Shown here one piece after another: positions 1-11,763 of a stretch of 64,000 nt of DNA. This DNA is from Eleusine coracana subsp. coracana. Lineage: Eukaryota; Streptophyta; Magnoliopsida; Poales; Poaceae. The notes under the pieces are model-generated. The model had not been told where the DNA came from. It saw only the letters and a list, made by a program, of their open reading frames with translations, and made no database searches. The stretch covers positions 61,046,631 to 61,110,630 of the forward strand of contig CM064426.1 of assembly GCA_032690845.1 (NCBI GenBank). The letters run 5' to 3'. Numbering within the stretch: position 1 is the first letter of the stretch; the number at the start of each line of letters is the position of its first letter. A program made the position numbers and the translations under genes.

Positions 1-712
1 ACACAGCACTGCTGAAATGGTAGGTTTTGTCTTCTTCTGGCGTGCGAGGCACAGAGGCATCTTTCCTCCGGGGCTCGTTCCATCGTGCAGCATGCCAGAG
101 AGAATCCGAGGCCACGGCCAGAGGTGGCACGGCTATTTAAGGCGGTCACAGGCTAAGACCCCCCTTTATCTTTGCTCAACTCAAAGTGTCCTTCCCTCTC
201 GGATCAGGTCATATACCAGATCATGTGCCCCTTGGTGAGCCCTTTGCGGTACACCTTGGTGCTGGCATGGCTGCTCGAAGCATCTGCCTGTCAGGTGATG
301 GAGATGAGGGCGAGGGCGATGACGATGGCCTGAAGTTGCGCGGCCTGGCACTCCACATCGGCGGTCGATGTGGTAGGGAGGAGGACGACCCGGCGTCTCG
401 TGAAGAGGCTATTGCTGTAGTCACCACTCGTAAAAAAACCGGTAAGCCAAGAGATTCGTGTGCTGATACCTCCGCGAGTTGCCAGTGCCCGGTGAGAAGT
501 AAAGGGCCCTCTCATGAGAGGTATGGATGGCTTTTCAACCGCTCCTTTGTGCGCCTTTGGTGGCGTCAGCAAGGACGAGGGGGAGAGAGAGGTGTCGCAC
601 CGGCCCTCTTGCTCCTGTGGGGACCCTAGTCCCCATGATCAGCAGCATTAGCATCCCTAGGGCGTAGATGATCTGCTTGCTTCATCGATCGGAGGGATTC
701 CACGCTCTCAAA
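1..712. other. Unassigned GC-rich flank left of the element stack
   Basis: Several short overlapping open frames occur on both strands, but none shows a domain or motif I recognise. There is an Asp/Glu/Gly-rich stretch around 300-345 and a TATA-like ctatttaag near 133. The segment probably belongs to an older transposon, perhaps the same Tat-type element F whose LTR-like sequence begins at 713. I could not prove this, because the other copy it would have to match lies outside the window. Confidence 0.4.
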
Positions 713-762
713 TGAGGGCATCTTTCCTGCGACGATGAAGCATTACACCCGCGTTGCCCCGT
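713..762 (-). repeat. F LTR-like remnant, distal fragment
   Basis: This fragment begins TGAGGGCA and is cut by element B after CCCGT. It rejoins 31383 onward once B and one target copy are removed. The opposite end reads TTTATCA at 31659, so together they would form an LTR of about 320 bp with TGA...TCA ends. The left limit is a guess from the TG start, and the LTR could extend further left. Confidence 0.3.
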
Positions 763-2233
763 TGTTGGCACTCCGTAAGTGGCCCTTTTATATGTGAATA
801 TTACCCTAATTAGAGCATAATTGACACTAATTTATCCCATTTACCTATGATATTGTCTATATATTTGTATCTGTATTGTTTTGGAGCTTTATTGTAGAAA
901 CAGGTAAAATTGGTGATTAAAGTGATGCGGATAAGGACAGGAATACAAAACCGACGAAAAGCACTGAAGAAGGCCGGTGCGCTGATCGGCGCAGTCCATG
1001 AGCCGGTCGGTGCAAGGGTGTTTTGGCCCACATAAGTGACTGAGGCCCATTCCATATGTTTATGGAAGTTTATCTGCGCAAGACACTTGAATATATTTGC
1101 CTAGAAGATTTATGGAACTTCAAGATCTCGATGTGCAGTATAAGACTTTATCTCAAAGGAAAAGGCCCACATGGCAGCTGTGGAAGACAGAGGAACTGAC
1201 TCGGAGAAGAAACCAGAGAAGACACGGCTTGCGCCGATCGGCGCAATCCTACACCGATCGGCGCAACTGCCTTATTTGTTGGCAACCGAGTCCCTTATGA
1301 ATAGAACCTCTATAAATACTTGTAAACCCTGGTCATAGGCAATAAGAGGCGATAGAGGTACAATAGATCCATGAGTTAGAGCCACCGGGGCTTGCCCTGT
1401 TAGAATAGATCTCTAGTTGAGTTTCAAGAACCATTGGTGTTAAGAGTTGATCCGTCAAGGTAGGCCATCTCGAGGGGGATGAATCTTACTCTATGTATCT
1501 CAAGGATGATTGAATATGTTGATGTTGGTTTTGGTGATTTGTCTATCTTGGTTCTATAATCATGCATGTGTTTATTCCTATCGCTTATTTCTAGGCTAAG
1601 TAAGTAGATATTATCTTGATCATGGTGATTTGGATAGTATTTGGACATTATATTGATTATGGTTGCTTGATGATGCTAGTAGTGTGGTTTAGCGGTGACA
1701 ACACTAAGCCTGCGTAGCACTATTGGAGAGTTGAGTAGGGTAAGATACTCAAGCGATTAAGGGTTTCCTCTCGGCAGCGATAAATTGGGAGCCGCTCGGA
1801 AAGCAGGGTTGTCTTATTCATTATAGGTTTTCATTGATCCATGTAATTACCCATTATGATGCTATTCAATTAGACTTTTCGGTTATGATCTCACTAGTTG
1901 ATATCTAGCTACTCACTTAACAACATAGGCTTACAAGGTATCTGGCGCACTTTGTCTTAGATTTACTAGTGTGCCGATCGGCTCAACGCCTATACCGATC
2001 GGCATAACGACAGATTTACTGTCTGGCGCACCTTTGCGCTGGCCAGTCTCCCCTCATGCAACCTAAATTCGATAGTAGCTTTGATTAAACCTTTTACTAT
2101 TAACTTTGTTTAATTACCCCTAAGATCCCTACGGATTCGATAAACCTTAGAATACTCAATTCAAGGGAAAAGGTGCTACAATCGTACACCATCCTCTTGC
2201 GGTATATAAGTGGGTGCATAATTACGACCAACA
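763..2233 (+). repeat. Element B, LTR1 (5' LTR)
   Basis: This 1471 bp LTR starts TGTTGGCAC and ends GACCAACA. Its start matches 19449 onward and its remainder matches 27501-28694 and 30411-31382. A TATA-like tctataaata lies near 1310. Three pairs of a palindromic GCGCCGATCGGCGC-like motif lie at about 978/1002, 1230/1251 and 1971/1991. The preceding 5 bp are the target copy CCCGT. Confidence 0.85.
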
Positions 2234-2247
2234 AGCTCTCCTTTTTC

Positions 2248-2265
2248 TAGCATAGTTGCCGAGGA
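2248..2265 (+). other. Element B, first primer-binding site (degenerate)
   Basis: Fourteen bases after LTR1, this 18-base site resembles the complement of the plant tRNA-Asp 3' end, with several changes. The second copy at 28709 is closer to consensus. tRNA-Asp priming is characteristic of Athila-type elements. Confidence 0.65.
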
Positions 2266-2371
2266 CCATAGCAGGTTTTTAAACATTGTTTGATGTATTA
2301 GTGTTTAGTCATTGTGCTTTATTTTACTCGTCTCTCTAGTACATACATTCTGTTAAGTGAAACTAACAGGT

Positions 2372-3500
2372 ATGGACGGTCCTAACTCAAACAAACCCTC
2401 TAATTACACCGATGATCCAGATGACTCTTTCACAAGAAGAGAACAACAAAGAAGAGAAGCAAGTCACTTGGAGATTTAGCTAGAGAAGCAGTCCGCACCA
2501 CCCCTCGAACATTATTCACAGTAGAAGCCCTAGATCATGAAGAAGAGGAGATGGCAGAGGTACCTATGGTTAATCTTCTCAAGCCTCAATTGACTAATGT
2601 TGTCAAGACAGATCTCCAAGAAGCTCCAGATCAACTTCCGTATCCATTGGAGAGATATGTTGGAATAGTGGCGCAACAACCGTTCACAGGTTCGGAAGAT
2701 CCCATTCATCACCTGCAACACTTCCTTATGGTTTGCAGTACATTCAAGATAGTGGGATTGACCGGAGACCAAGCACGTGTGCGGCTGTTCCCCTTGTCTC
2801 TAGTTGGACGCCCCAAACAATGGTACAATGGATTGGAAAACCTAGTGAAGACGGTGTGGAACACGTTAGCAGCTGAATTCTTGGCCAAATACTCTCCCCT
2901 GGTAAGACTCAAGCTTTGAAGAATAAGATTCTTGGATTTATTCAAGCTTCGATGAGGGAATTGGAGAAGCATGGGAGAGATACAATAAATATATGGATGC
3001 ATGCCCTCATCATGGTCTGACGGTTGGAGAAGTTGTTGAGAGGTTCTACACAGGATTGAATTTTCTATCTCGTCAACACTTGGATGCTTCAGCTACATGT
3101 TCATTCATGTCAAAAACTCCCACCGAACCTAAGAATTTGATCAAGTTGCTAGTTGAAAATCAATCATGGGATAGTGAGAGAAGTTCAAGGAATTTGCAAC
3201 CTTGAAAAGGAGTGGCGAAGAGTGTAATTGAGAGGACTCATGAAGACTTGATTATAGATCATCTCGATGCTATTCAAAGGAGGTTGGACAATAATCTTTG
3301 TATCCCTAAGGAAGAGCCACTCAAGCCAGCGGAATCACGCTCCACTTGTGGTGACTGTGGAGAATTTGGTCATGTGCAGAAAGATTGCCCTGAAGAGATG
3401 AAAATGCTAGAATATATGAAAAATAGCGGATAGAAGCCCCAATATCAGCAGCAAAGGAGTTCTTTCTCTCCTAGTTTGTCCATGCAAAATTCTATCCCAC
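2372..3500 (+). pseudogene. Element B, gag (5' part), frameshifted
   Basis: This encodes a capsid/nucleocapsid-type Gag. An ATG at 2372 begins MDGPNS, a frame change near 2460 leads into the frame containing ATG 2551, and a retrotransposon Gag core follows (HHLQHFL, then GRPKQWYNGL). A further frameshift near 2900-2915 changes frame at the KTQALKNKI segment. The same lesion occurs in the second copy near 29370. A zinc knuckle of CX2CX4HX4C type (CGDCGEFGHVQKDC) lies near 3346-3388, and an in-frame stop precedes it near 3205. Element A interrupts the gene at 3501; the remainder resumes at 14187. Gag family is confident; the exact start is less so. Confidence 0.8.
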
Positions 3501-5221
3501 TGTTGGCCATCCATATGCCTAACAGAGAAATCTGCAAGCGTACGGATGCCGATCTAGCCTTCACCCGGGAGTATTCCAAGGTATCAAATCCACGGGGAAC
3601 AAGAAGTGAAATTCTATCCTAATCCAATTCTAGTGAACAAAAGTGAAGGATAACGACGGGTTGAGAGGGTTCTCCAGCCTTGGCTTCATGTGACAACTTA
3701 TATCCAAATAATCATCAGACTCCAATATTTACTCTTGTTAACTTTGGGGCATAGTTCACCGAGGTACGGAAAGGGATGAGAAGGGACCTCGGGTAAAACT
3801 ACCATCAACGCCTACAAGCCCAACCCGTACGTGGTGGAATACAGAGGATAGCTTAGTGCTGTCACCACCTAACTACCTACCACACAGCCTGTGGGGTTGG
3901 GAGCAAACTTAAATAATTCTAAGTATATACACCACGTATACACTTACAATTACTACTCTAACCTTGTTAACTGAAGGCAGAGTAACCATAGTTAAATAAA
4001 GTAAAAAACTTTATCTAACATGGACTAAGAACCCATAAACAAGATATAAATAAAGAAAGCTTTAATGACTAAATGAACAAAAGAATGTCTACATGTTACC
4101 CGGCTGAAGGATGGGGACTCTACTCTTGGTGGAGAATCATCCCCGAGGCACAAGGTGGAGAAGGAGCCAACATCCCCGGCTCCCTCCCGGACTTCTACCT
4201 CTCACTCTCACTCCCTATTCTAACACAATTCTGTAGCGTGGCGCTTGTTGTTCTCCTCTTCAACTATTGATCTTTTCTACCGAATTCCACTTCTATTTAT
4301 AGGTGGCGAAGACTTGGTAGGTACTTCAAGGTGGAGGAGAGTCGGTGGGCAAATGTTCCCCCGCCGGGCGACGGGCCACGCCGGGCGGCCAGGTATGCCG
4401 AGCGGCCGGGTATGCCAAGCGGCATGCACCGCCGGGCGGTAGCCCAGGCCGGGCGGCCGTTGGATGGAGTCGGTTTCCAACCGCCTTGCCTCGGATGGCT
4501 CAGATTTGGTCTGGATGGCGGTTGTTGGGTCGGTTCCCGACCATATTATCCACTTGATGTCGGTTGGCATGATGGGCCGAGTGGGTTGGACATCCCGGGA
4601 AAAGAGTCCCAGGCCGGGCGGCGGAGTAGGCCGTGCGGCCTGGCATGCCGGGCGGCGGCCCATTTTTGGTGTCGACCCCCTCCGGGTCATGTCTTCACTT
4701 GTCCAAGTTATGCCACATGGATTCGTCCTTTACTTCTCCACTTTTTACCCTCCTTAGTCCGGGAATGGAAAACGGCCTTATTTTGGAGTGTTTTGCAGGG
4801 TCGGCTGGGTTGGATGGTCAGCCTCATGATGACTCTATTTTGACCCGTCGGGTGGCTGTTTTCAGCCTGATATGACCCTGTTGGCTAGGTTCTGATTTCA
4901 GCCATCATGACCCTGCCGGGCCCTGATTTTAGCCTCATATAACCCTGTCGGCTGGGTTCTGAATTCAGCCATCATGACCCTGCCAGGCCCTGATTTCAGC
5001 TTCATATGACCTGTCGGCCTGCTGTTTTAAGGCAGAATCGGCCGACGGGGCGTTTCTTCATGTTTTTACATAATTTTGGCCCTTTTGAACCTGCAAACAC
5101 ATATTTCACCAAAACTTGTGGAACTCATGAGTACAAAGATTATTTTCATTATGTTATTACTTAAGATCCACATTTTTATGGGAAATTGGTAGTCGAAAAT
5201 GGGAATTTACGACTACCAACA
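3501..5221 (-). repeat. Element A, 3' LTR
   Basis: This 1721 bp LTR is longer than its partner (1540 bp), which lacks about 180 bp corresponding to roughly 5010-5195. It contains a cluster of the palindromic motif GCCGGGCGGC at 4370-4660 and a 67 bp tandem repeat at 4863-5015. The preceding CCCAC is the target copy. The overlapping open frames within it repeat in the other LTR and are not genes. Confidence 0.88.
4863..5015. repeat. 67 bp tandem repeat in A's LTR
   Basis: Two to three imperfect copies of a unit containing ttcagccatcatgaccctg and an alternating cagcctcatat segment recur at a 67 bp period, for example at 4876 and 4943. The same array is present in the other LTR around 14005-14150, so it predates this insertion. 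Confidence 0.65.
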
Positions 5222-5268
5222 CCCCCCCCCCCCCCCCACGCTTAGGACTTTGCTCGTCCCGAGCAAAG
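5222..5268 (-). other. Element A, polypurine tract and adjacent hairpin
   Basis: Immediately inside the 3' LTR is a run of 16 C on the plus strand (5222-5237), which reads as poly-G on the element's strand. It is the expected primer for plus-strand DNA synthesis. Next to it, 5248-5268 forms a hairpin with 9 bp arms CTTTGCTCG/CGAGCAAAG. The same arrangement occurs in element B at 19411-19446. Confidence 0.8.
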
Positions 5269-6740
5269 TAAGAAATGAAGAGTAGGAGTGAGCAAGATCT
5301 AGGGTAATTCTCATTATGCATTATATATATATAAAGACTACCCATGACTCCTCATGCCCATAGGATTTTAGGTGGCTAAATACCTTGTCTTGAAAAGTTG
5401 AGAGATGGAACAACATAGAGAAGTCTTAGCTTTCTTTTTCCCAAGGAACTTCAATTTTGTTTGCTCTTTTCAATAAAAACAGAGCTCCAGATCACAAGTT
5501 ATTCTCAATTGATGCTCTCAAATCGCTCAATGTGATTTTGATTCCTCACCTAGGCCAATGGCCAAAATTTCCCTATATACTAAGGCTTATGTGGAGCTCA
5601 AGGTAGGGAGTATTAAGGCCGCATACTTGCATTTCATATATCACTAAGTCAAAAACCGGATCCAAGGAGAAAACAAGTCATGAATTATGATCAAGCCATG
5701 TGCACAATTATGATATGTATGGATGGATGAAAGATGGTGGATGCTCCTTTTGAAGTGATCTCTCTCTCTTCTATTTGATTTATGTTTGAGAACATGGGCT
5801 ACTTTATCATTCATGATTCTTCTTCTTTCTCCTTTTATTTCTTTTCGTGTAGCCCATTTCTATTTGGTGGAGTATTTTATTCAATGGATGGGTTATAGGG
5901 ATGATGAATGTGAACTTCCAGTGTAGATATCTCAACATATGGAGTGGTTGGGGTGTGCACATGAACTTGATCAATAACACATAGCAAGCATCTCACAAGG
6001 GTCACAACAGTTTGACAAAGTTCAATGGAAATACGAGTAGCAAATTGAATAGGTTTTCATTAAGAGAATCATCTAGCTTTGGTAGGAATAAACTCATCAT
6101 TGTGAAGATTGTGAATCTAGAGTTCTCATTTATAAGATTTTGAAAATTAAAAATCAAGGAAGTTCACTTGGTTCCAGGAAAGGTTATGCTCTCTATAGTC
6201 ATATCACATCTACCAACAATTTAGACAAGGTTTTCCTATTCAATGTGTATTTCCCATGGGCGATGAAAGAATGCAAGGAACAATCTTTATATATCAAGTA
6301 TGAATGAGAAGGAAGTTTTATTTTAGATGCCATTTTTCATGCTTGCAAAAAAAATTCAATTTATAGAAAGACATGAAAATAGCAAGGGGTAGGTGATACA
6401 AGGAATAATGGAATAGTTGATTTTCTTTCATACCTTGTCCTCTTGTTCCTTTTGATCTTTAACCTACAAAGGTTAGCTAACAGAATACCCAAAGGAACAA
6501 GCCTAAAGTTGTGCCACTATTATTGCCGAGTAAATTTTATTGTTGAGAAGGAACAAAGATTTTTTTTTAAGTTTCAAATGAGAAACTAACAAATCCTAGT
6601 AAAGGGAAACAAATCGGGTTACCTCCCGTCAGTACTTATTTAAGGTCGTAAGTTTGACCATGGGAGCACTAGTTCATATTATAGCTTGGGTTGGCAATGT
6701 GGCTCCCTCCATCACCAAACGTGTGTGAATGATTGCACAA
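5269..6740 (-). other. Element A, 3' non-coding internal region
   Basis: This AT-rich region lies between the Gag stop and the polypurine tract. No frame shows a recognisable domain. Athila-type elements often have a long non-coding or env-position region here. I see nothing coding in it. Confidence 0.55.
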
Positions 6741-7700
6741 CTAAGGCATATGACAGGGATCATGGAAATTGCAGTGTTTGTGGTAGACAAATGTATCTAC
6801 AACCGCCCCTTTGAAATTACTATGTCCATCAAGGGTAGAGCGGTTGTAGGCCTCTTGTGTACCACCATCATAAATCTTTGTTGTGGTGGGAAAACTTTTG
6901 TGTGAGTAAGGAGTATGTGAATTTTCTAAAGTATGACTCCTTGGCATGGTGGGAGAATTCCCTTTTAACTCCAAATTTGGAGCCTCACGAATTTCTATGG
7001 ACCAAACTTTGTATTGCCCTTCATGCTTCATGGATTGATCCTGTTCAAAGTTTTCCTTCTGTAGATCATCCTTTGGTTGCTTCGGTACCTCTTTTCCATT
7101 GGTAGATGATAGCCTTGTGGTGCCTCCATTAGGTAGAACATGGATCCTTGGGGCATTTGGGAGGATTGGTGTGGGATGGCAAGGCCTATGTGGTTCAAGG
7201 ATTGGGGTAGTATTGGTCGATGAAGCAAAGGATGGCTCATGGTCTTTTCTCTCAACTTTTGCCACATTGTTCAGATTTAATTCTTTCATAAGCATACGTA
7301 GTGCTTGGCGCTGGGTGACTCGGGTGACATGGTCAATAGTGACCCATGCGTCATTTATGCTTTTCTTATGGAAGGGAATTTTACTACATTCCCTCAATAG
7401 CTTTGCGCTCTCCTTTTGTAGACCTTCAACAAAATAGATCAAGAGCCTTTCTTGTGGAATGTCTATCCTTGGACCAATAGAGACAAGGTTCAAAAAGCGC
7501 CTCCAACAGACTCCTATGTGTTCATGATCCTCTTGTTTAATATTTCTGATCTCGTTCAGTCGATGCAAATACTTCTCGTAAGGAAACAGATGCTCTGTGA
7601 ACTCGTACTTTAGATCATTCCATAGGGCTTTCAAGAAGGTTGGATTCTGGACGATATACCACTCCTTCCTATTAATGAACTCTAGGTACCAGCCCTTAGC
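6741..7700 (-). CDS. Element A, second Gag domain, C-terminal part
   Basis: This is the second of two Gag domains. Read from 7700 on the minus strand it continues the Gag core (GWYLEFINRKEW, then a helix-rich segment with EHIGVCWRRFLNLV). A long polar Thr/Pro/His-rich tail follows and ends at 6741. There is no zinc knuckle. The apparent start upstream of 7700 lies in the inserted solo LTR and is an artefact; the true upstream half is at 11266-11763. The frame is open over about 320 codons, better preserved than most pol genes in this window. Structural Gag role is inferred from family resemblance. Confidence 0.75.
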   Translation of the reverse strand, partial: AKGWYLEFINRKEWYIVQNPTFLKALWNDLKYEFTEHLFPYEKYLHRLNEIRNIKQEDHEHIGVCWRRFLNLVSIGPRIDIPQERLLIYFVEGLQKESAKLLRECSKIPFHKKSINDAWVTIDHVTRVTQRQALRMLMKELNLNNVAKVERKDHEPSFASSTNTTPILEPHRPCHPTPILPNAPRIHVLPNGGTTRLSSTNGKEVPKQPKDDLQKENFEQDQSMKHEGQYKVWSIEIREAPNLELKGNSPTMPRSHTLENSHTPYSHKSFPTTTKIYDGGTQEAYNRSTLDGHSNFKGAVVDTFVYHKHCNFHDPCHMP

Positions 7701-8071
7701 TGTGGCGCCCCTCCCCACAGGATCGGGGTCCCGACGGTGCTGATAACGTAGACACTTGATAATACAACATTGGTTCAAATTTAAATTGAAAATTACATCA
7801 AATAGTTATCAGAGTGCAGCGGAAATAGTACAAGTTCTTGAACTGTTTTGAAACAATGGAAGCAAATACGATAAATCTACGAGCTCGATGATACAGCGTA
7901 GTAATGGTTCATGCCCGAAGAACCATCACTCTAGCATCACACATCATCACTGCGGCGGGAAGTCGGACTCCCAGTAGGTAGTCCAACCCTCAGGGCCTTG
8001 CATGTCCTAGGGTAGCACATCTACAGGCAATTCTACTTCTTCATTACCTGAAAATAACAGTGGCACAAAGC

Positions 8072-8090
8072 CTGAGTACTAAATACTCAG
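8072..8090. other. TGAGTA/TACTCA hairpin in the solo LTR
   Basis: Arms of 7 nt, CTGAGTA and TACTCAG, enclose a 5 nt loop. The same geometry occurs in both LTRs of element D (36207-36225 and 45422-45440). Its place toward the LTR 3' end on the minus strand suggests an RNA-level role, but none is demonstrated. Confidence 0.6.
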
Positions 8091-8556
8091 CAAGTCTTAC
8101 CCTTCGGACTCCTAGACATGCAATGGCTCCAATAGGTGGCTTGTTTGAAAAGACTCGCACTAAGCAACCTATTAGTTCTATCAAGTTTTATTCTTCCATT
8201 TAATTGAGTATAGCAGAAATGTAACTTTAGTTGCAACAATAAGATAATAAAGCAATGTATAAAGTAAGTGCATCATAAGAACAATAATAGTAACACCAAT
8301 CAATAAGCATCATAGTTAACTTCCAATACAGGTTCAACTATGTGACGACGCAATGACCAAGTGGTACTCATTACTGCGAGGGACAACAACTGCAATTGAT
8401 TTACACCAGCTGGGATAACCCGAGATACACGAAACATATGCATCAGTTAAGGTCGTATATGGCAACTTTTCACACGGACGAAGAACAACTTGGTCCGGGT
8501 CCAGTCTCAGCGAGTGGACATTCCGTTCTGCCAATAGTACTTCGTGGTTTGAACCG

Positions 8557-8928
8557 CCCACTCCAGCAGCAAGAGGGTCAACGACCACTGTACTGGGTAC
8601 CGTCCTCATTGCCGTGCCAGTGCTACATCAGTTTACTAGTGGCCATAGACTAGCATGTATGCGGTACTGTTCAATACTTGACCAAGGGGCCGACCACGGG
8701 CGGGTCCTAGGTTCGACAAGGCAGGGCTACCGTAGTCAACACCCCACTCCAGCAGCAAGAGGGTCAACGACCACTGTACTGGGTACCGTCCTCATTGTCG
8801 CGCCAGTGCTACATCAGTTTACTAGTGGCCATAGACTAGCATGTATTCGGTACTGTTCAATACTTGACCAAGGGGTCGACCACGGGCGGGTCCTAGGTTC
8901 GACAAAGCAGGGCTACCGTAGTCAACAC
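8557..8928. repeat. 186 bp tandem duplication within the solo LTR
   Basis: The segment beginning with the CCACTCCAGCAG motif and ending near GTAGTCAACACC occurs twice in direct orientation with a period of 186 bp. The two copies differ at only a few positions. An open frame spans the array at 8614-8988 but it is a by-product of the repeat. Confidence 0.8.
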
Positions 8929-11265
8929 CCATGTATTGCTACAAACCTACACATGCATCTTCCCTACCCGGTCATAACAGTAAAATAAACTTCTTTTTAG
9001 GTTCCCGTTCCAGTGGTCAGGTTCATTCCCTAGTATTAGTATCTATCGGGCCTAATAGTTACTAAGCATAGCGACACAGTACCGATACTACCAAAGTTCT
9101 AATGACAGTGGCGTAGGTCATTTGGGTATCATGCAAGTAGGTTCCAGTCAACTCCTATGACCTAATGCAATAATCATAGACACTAGTAATATTGAAAACT
9201 AGCAACTTTATAAAATGGCGAATGAAAAACCGGGGCTTGCCTGGATCGATGTTAGTCCTAGCAACTACAACGTCTTGCTCTTGGGGATCAAGGTCCTTCT
9301 GTAGATCTTCCTCTTCCTGCTCCGGGTTGTTGTTGCCTATATGATAGAATTGAATTGTCGGTATTATCAAAATACCATAGAATGCAATGGTATGATGCTC
9401 AACGTCTTTTAAATGTTGATTATTATCATGTTCTTGAAGCCATATGCTTCAATGTTCTCGAAGCCATATGCTTCAAAGAAACAATTTAGAGTTTCTTCAT
9501 TTTATGTGTGTTAATTACAGAGGCAATGATTTATCAATTTACAAAAATAGAGCACTTCAAATTGAACCTAAAAAATTTTGTTTGAGTTCTATTGGAGTTA
9601 AATTCGATTTACTAGGAGTTTTCAAAGTTTCAGACATTTTCTGGAATTTCTGGGCATTTTCTAGGTTTAAAAAGGGCCATGTAGGCGCCACGTATGTGAC
9701 ACGTAGGCACCACGTCAGCTGCCAGTAGGCGCATGTGGGCTCACCGGAGCGGGGTGGCTTGCGGCCGGAGGGCACGCTGCCGGTGATTGCGCGGGAGGAA
9801 ACTCGTCGTGAGGATAGAAAATGACACGCATGTCTAGGCAGAAAGATTGGCAGGGTTCGAGGGGGAAGTGTCTCACTGAAAAATCATCGGCGACGAGAGG
9901 CAGCGGAAGACGAACTTCGGCGAGGTCACGAGAACGGTACAGGGCTCCAAATCGGTCGTCGTCTTCTCGTGGAGCTTCACGGAGACCCGGTGAAAAGCGG
10001 CATCAATGATGTCGTCGTGGAATTGGGCAGGAACTAGGAGCTTGTCGACGAGGCAGCTTCGGCGATCGGTGGCGGAGGGGAAAAATGTCGCTGCGAGCAA
10101 ATGGTTGATCAAACGCAGTGCTAGGGGGTCTGGGAGTTACGTCGAGGTTTGAGAACTTGCATGAGCAAGAGTTAGGCCGTGAGACACACCGTGCTTGGTT
10201 AATTTGGCCGCGGTGTCGCCGGAGCTCGAGGGGAGGCTTCCTGGTTCTTGTCTTCGATTGGTTTGATTTAGGCAAGGGATGGCTGAGCGAAGAACATGGG
10301 AGTGGAAGAGGAGTTGTGCGCATCTGTTTATGTGCTTGGCTCGATTCCGAAGGCAGTGGAGTGAGCAGGGCTCAGGTTCTAGCGTCGAGCGGCAATGGTG
10401 CGCGGTGGTGAAGGAACAGAGAGGGAGAAATTGCGGAAGCAGAGAATGAGAGTGAGCGGGCTGGTGCTTGTGGGTGCGATTCAAGGTCACGCAAAAGGGC
10501 AGAGGGGTTTGGGGGGTTGAGAGCGGCGGATGCGCTCGGAATTGAAGTCATTGGCCGGTCTCGTCGGTGGAGTGTAGAGAGGAGGAGAAGGAAATGGCGG
10601 CCGTTGGGCGTGCGCGCGACTGAGAGGACAAGGCGGAGGAGCAGGGGGTGGCAGAAGGGGTGGCCAGCGTTGACGCACTGTTGCACGCGCGGTTCCTTGG
10701 AGAACAGGGCGCTGGCGTCGGTAGAGAAGCGACTGGGAATCGGCTCTGCGCCAGTGAGGAAGAAGAAGGGGAGATTTTGCACTGCAGCCCTCCAAGTTTT
10801 GGATTTCTTACAAATAAGTCCCTGGTCAAAGCTGGTTTTTAATAAATCAAAATAAAATAGCTAGGGATTTCCTATATTAGTGAAATTTGGTGGACTGACT
10901 ATTTAAATAGTGGAGAACACTCTGGTGAATTTTATTTGTGATTTCCATAAAAGTATTTTTAGAAATAATTAAATACATTAATTAGTTATTTAAGAATCAA
11001 TTAATTAATTAGGGGTCTTGCCAAGCAGATAAAATGCCCAATAATTTCATAAAATTCTATTTTATTATTAGTAACATGATTATGAATTTATTTAGCACAA
11101 GTTGTATTGAAATTTTTGAATTGTTTCAATAACTTGATTGCAGGGTTTTTATTTGCCTAGAATTAATAAAAGGGAGTGAGTCCTAATATTTCATGCTATG
11201 TTGTTCATAACCTAAGCTCTCCATGTTGGTTAAATGAAAAGAGACACCTGGGGTGTCACATTAGC

Positions 11266-11763
11266 ATACCCATCTAAAGAGTAGAAAAGGAGTCTCCACA
11301 TTAGCTCTTCCATTGGGAATTCGCTAGTGGGGTGTGTGGAACATATCTCCTAAAAATTCTGAATATGGGTATAGGGATCTTCATCACATTTCCCACTGAG
11401 GAGAGATGCTTGAACCTTAGCAATGAGTTTTGGGTATAGACCTAAATTTCGACCACCTTTTTGATTGTGCGGACACCCCCTTACAATTTTAGTCCATGGT
11501 GCATCTGGAAGATCAATGATAATGGGATCACAAATAGGAGAGGGGTTATGGGGAAATGTCTTTGCAGCCTCACTAACAAATTTGCAAGATTTCACGGGCC
11601 TTTCTTGCCTTGTAACAATAGAAGGATTTAATAAGGGATCATATTGCTTCTTTACCTCTCTGTAGTCTCGTCCACAAGACCCTTTTTGACTGCATCTCTT
11701 CGCCCATTCCGAAAAAGGTTGATCACCATAATCGAAGGATTGAGGTGGGAGATGAAGTGAGTC
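11266..11763 (-). pseudogene. Element A, inter-Gag linker and start of second Gag domain
   Basis: Reading on the minus strand, the frame that ends the first Gag domain at a TAA (about 11764-11766) continues without shift through a polar linker. It then reaches a second Gag entry motif, EDPYTHIQNF, near 11350. A TAG interrupts just after that motif, then the frame proceeds to EELMWRLLFYSLDGYAK, where the solo LTR is inserted at 11260. Pairing of DPYTHIQNF here with NPYTHLQQF in the first domain shows the two are related copies. Apart from the stops, the frame is continuous across both domains. Confidence 0.75.

Larger units (their letters stand above)
7701..11260 (-). mobile_element. Solo LTR of a Tekay/Del-like chromovirus inside element A
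   Basis: This 3560 bp insertion is flanked by TTAGC (7696-7700 and 11261-11265). On the minus strand it begins TGTGACACCCC and ends GGCGCCACA, giving TG...CA ends. No internal coding region or second LTR is present, so it is best read as the remnant of LTR-LTR recombination. Like the LTRs of element D it has imperfect TGTrACACC terminal repeats, a GC-rich central block (about 9700-10800) and a short TGAGTA/TACTCA hairpin. Open frames in the GC-rich block overlap on both strands and show no domain. It splits A's second Gag domain. Confidence 0.85.

Noticed and set aside
17..629. Host gene at the left edge
   Set aside because: Frames overlap on both strands with no domain, and the flank adjoins an LTR-like remnant.
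978..2006. CRISPR-like direct repeats
   Set aside because: The DNA is from a plant genome. Repeats are palindromic, irregularly spaced and scattered through an LTR retrotransposon.
8614..8988. A 124-codon repeat protein
   Set aside because: The internal repeat comes from the 186 bp DNA duplication within an LTR.
10003..10855. Overlapping open frames on both strands in the solo LTR
   Set aside because: The region is GC-rich, so long open frames are expected in several frames at once. There is no domain, no preferred strand, and it lies within an LTR.
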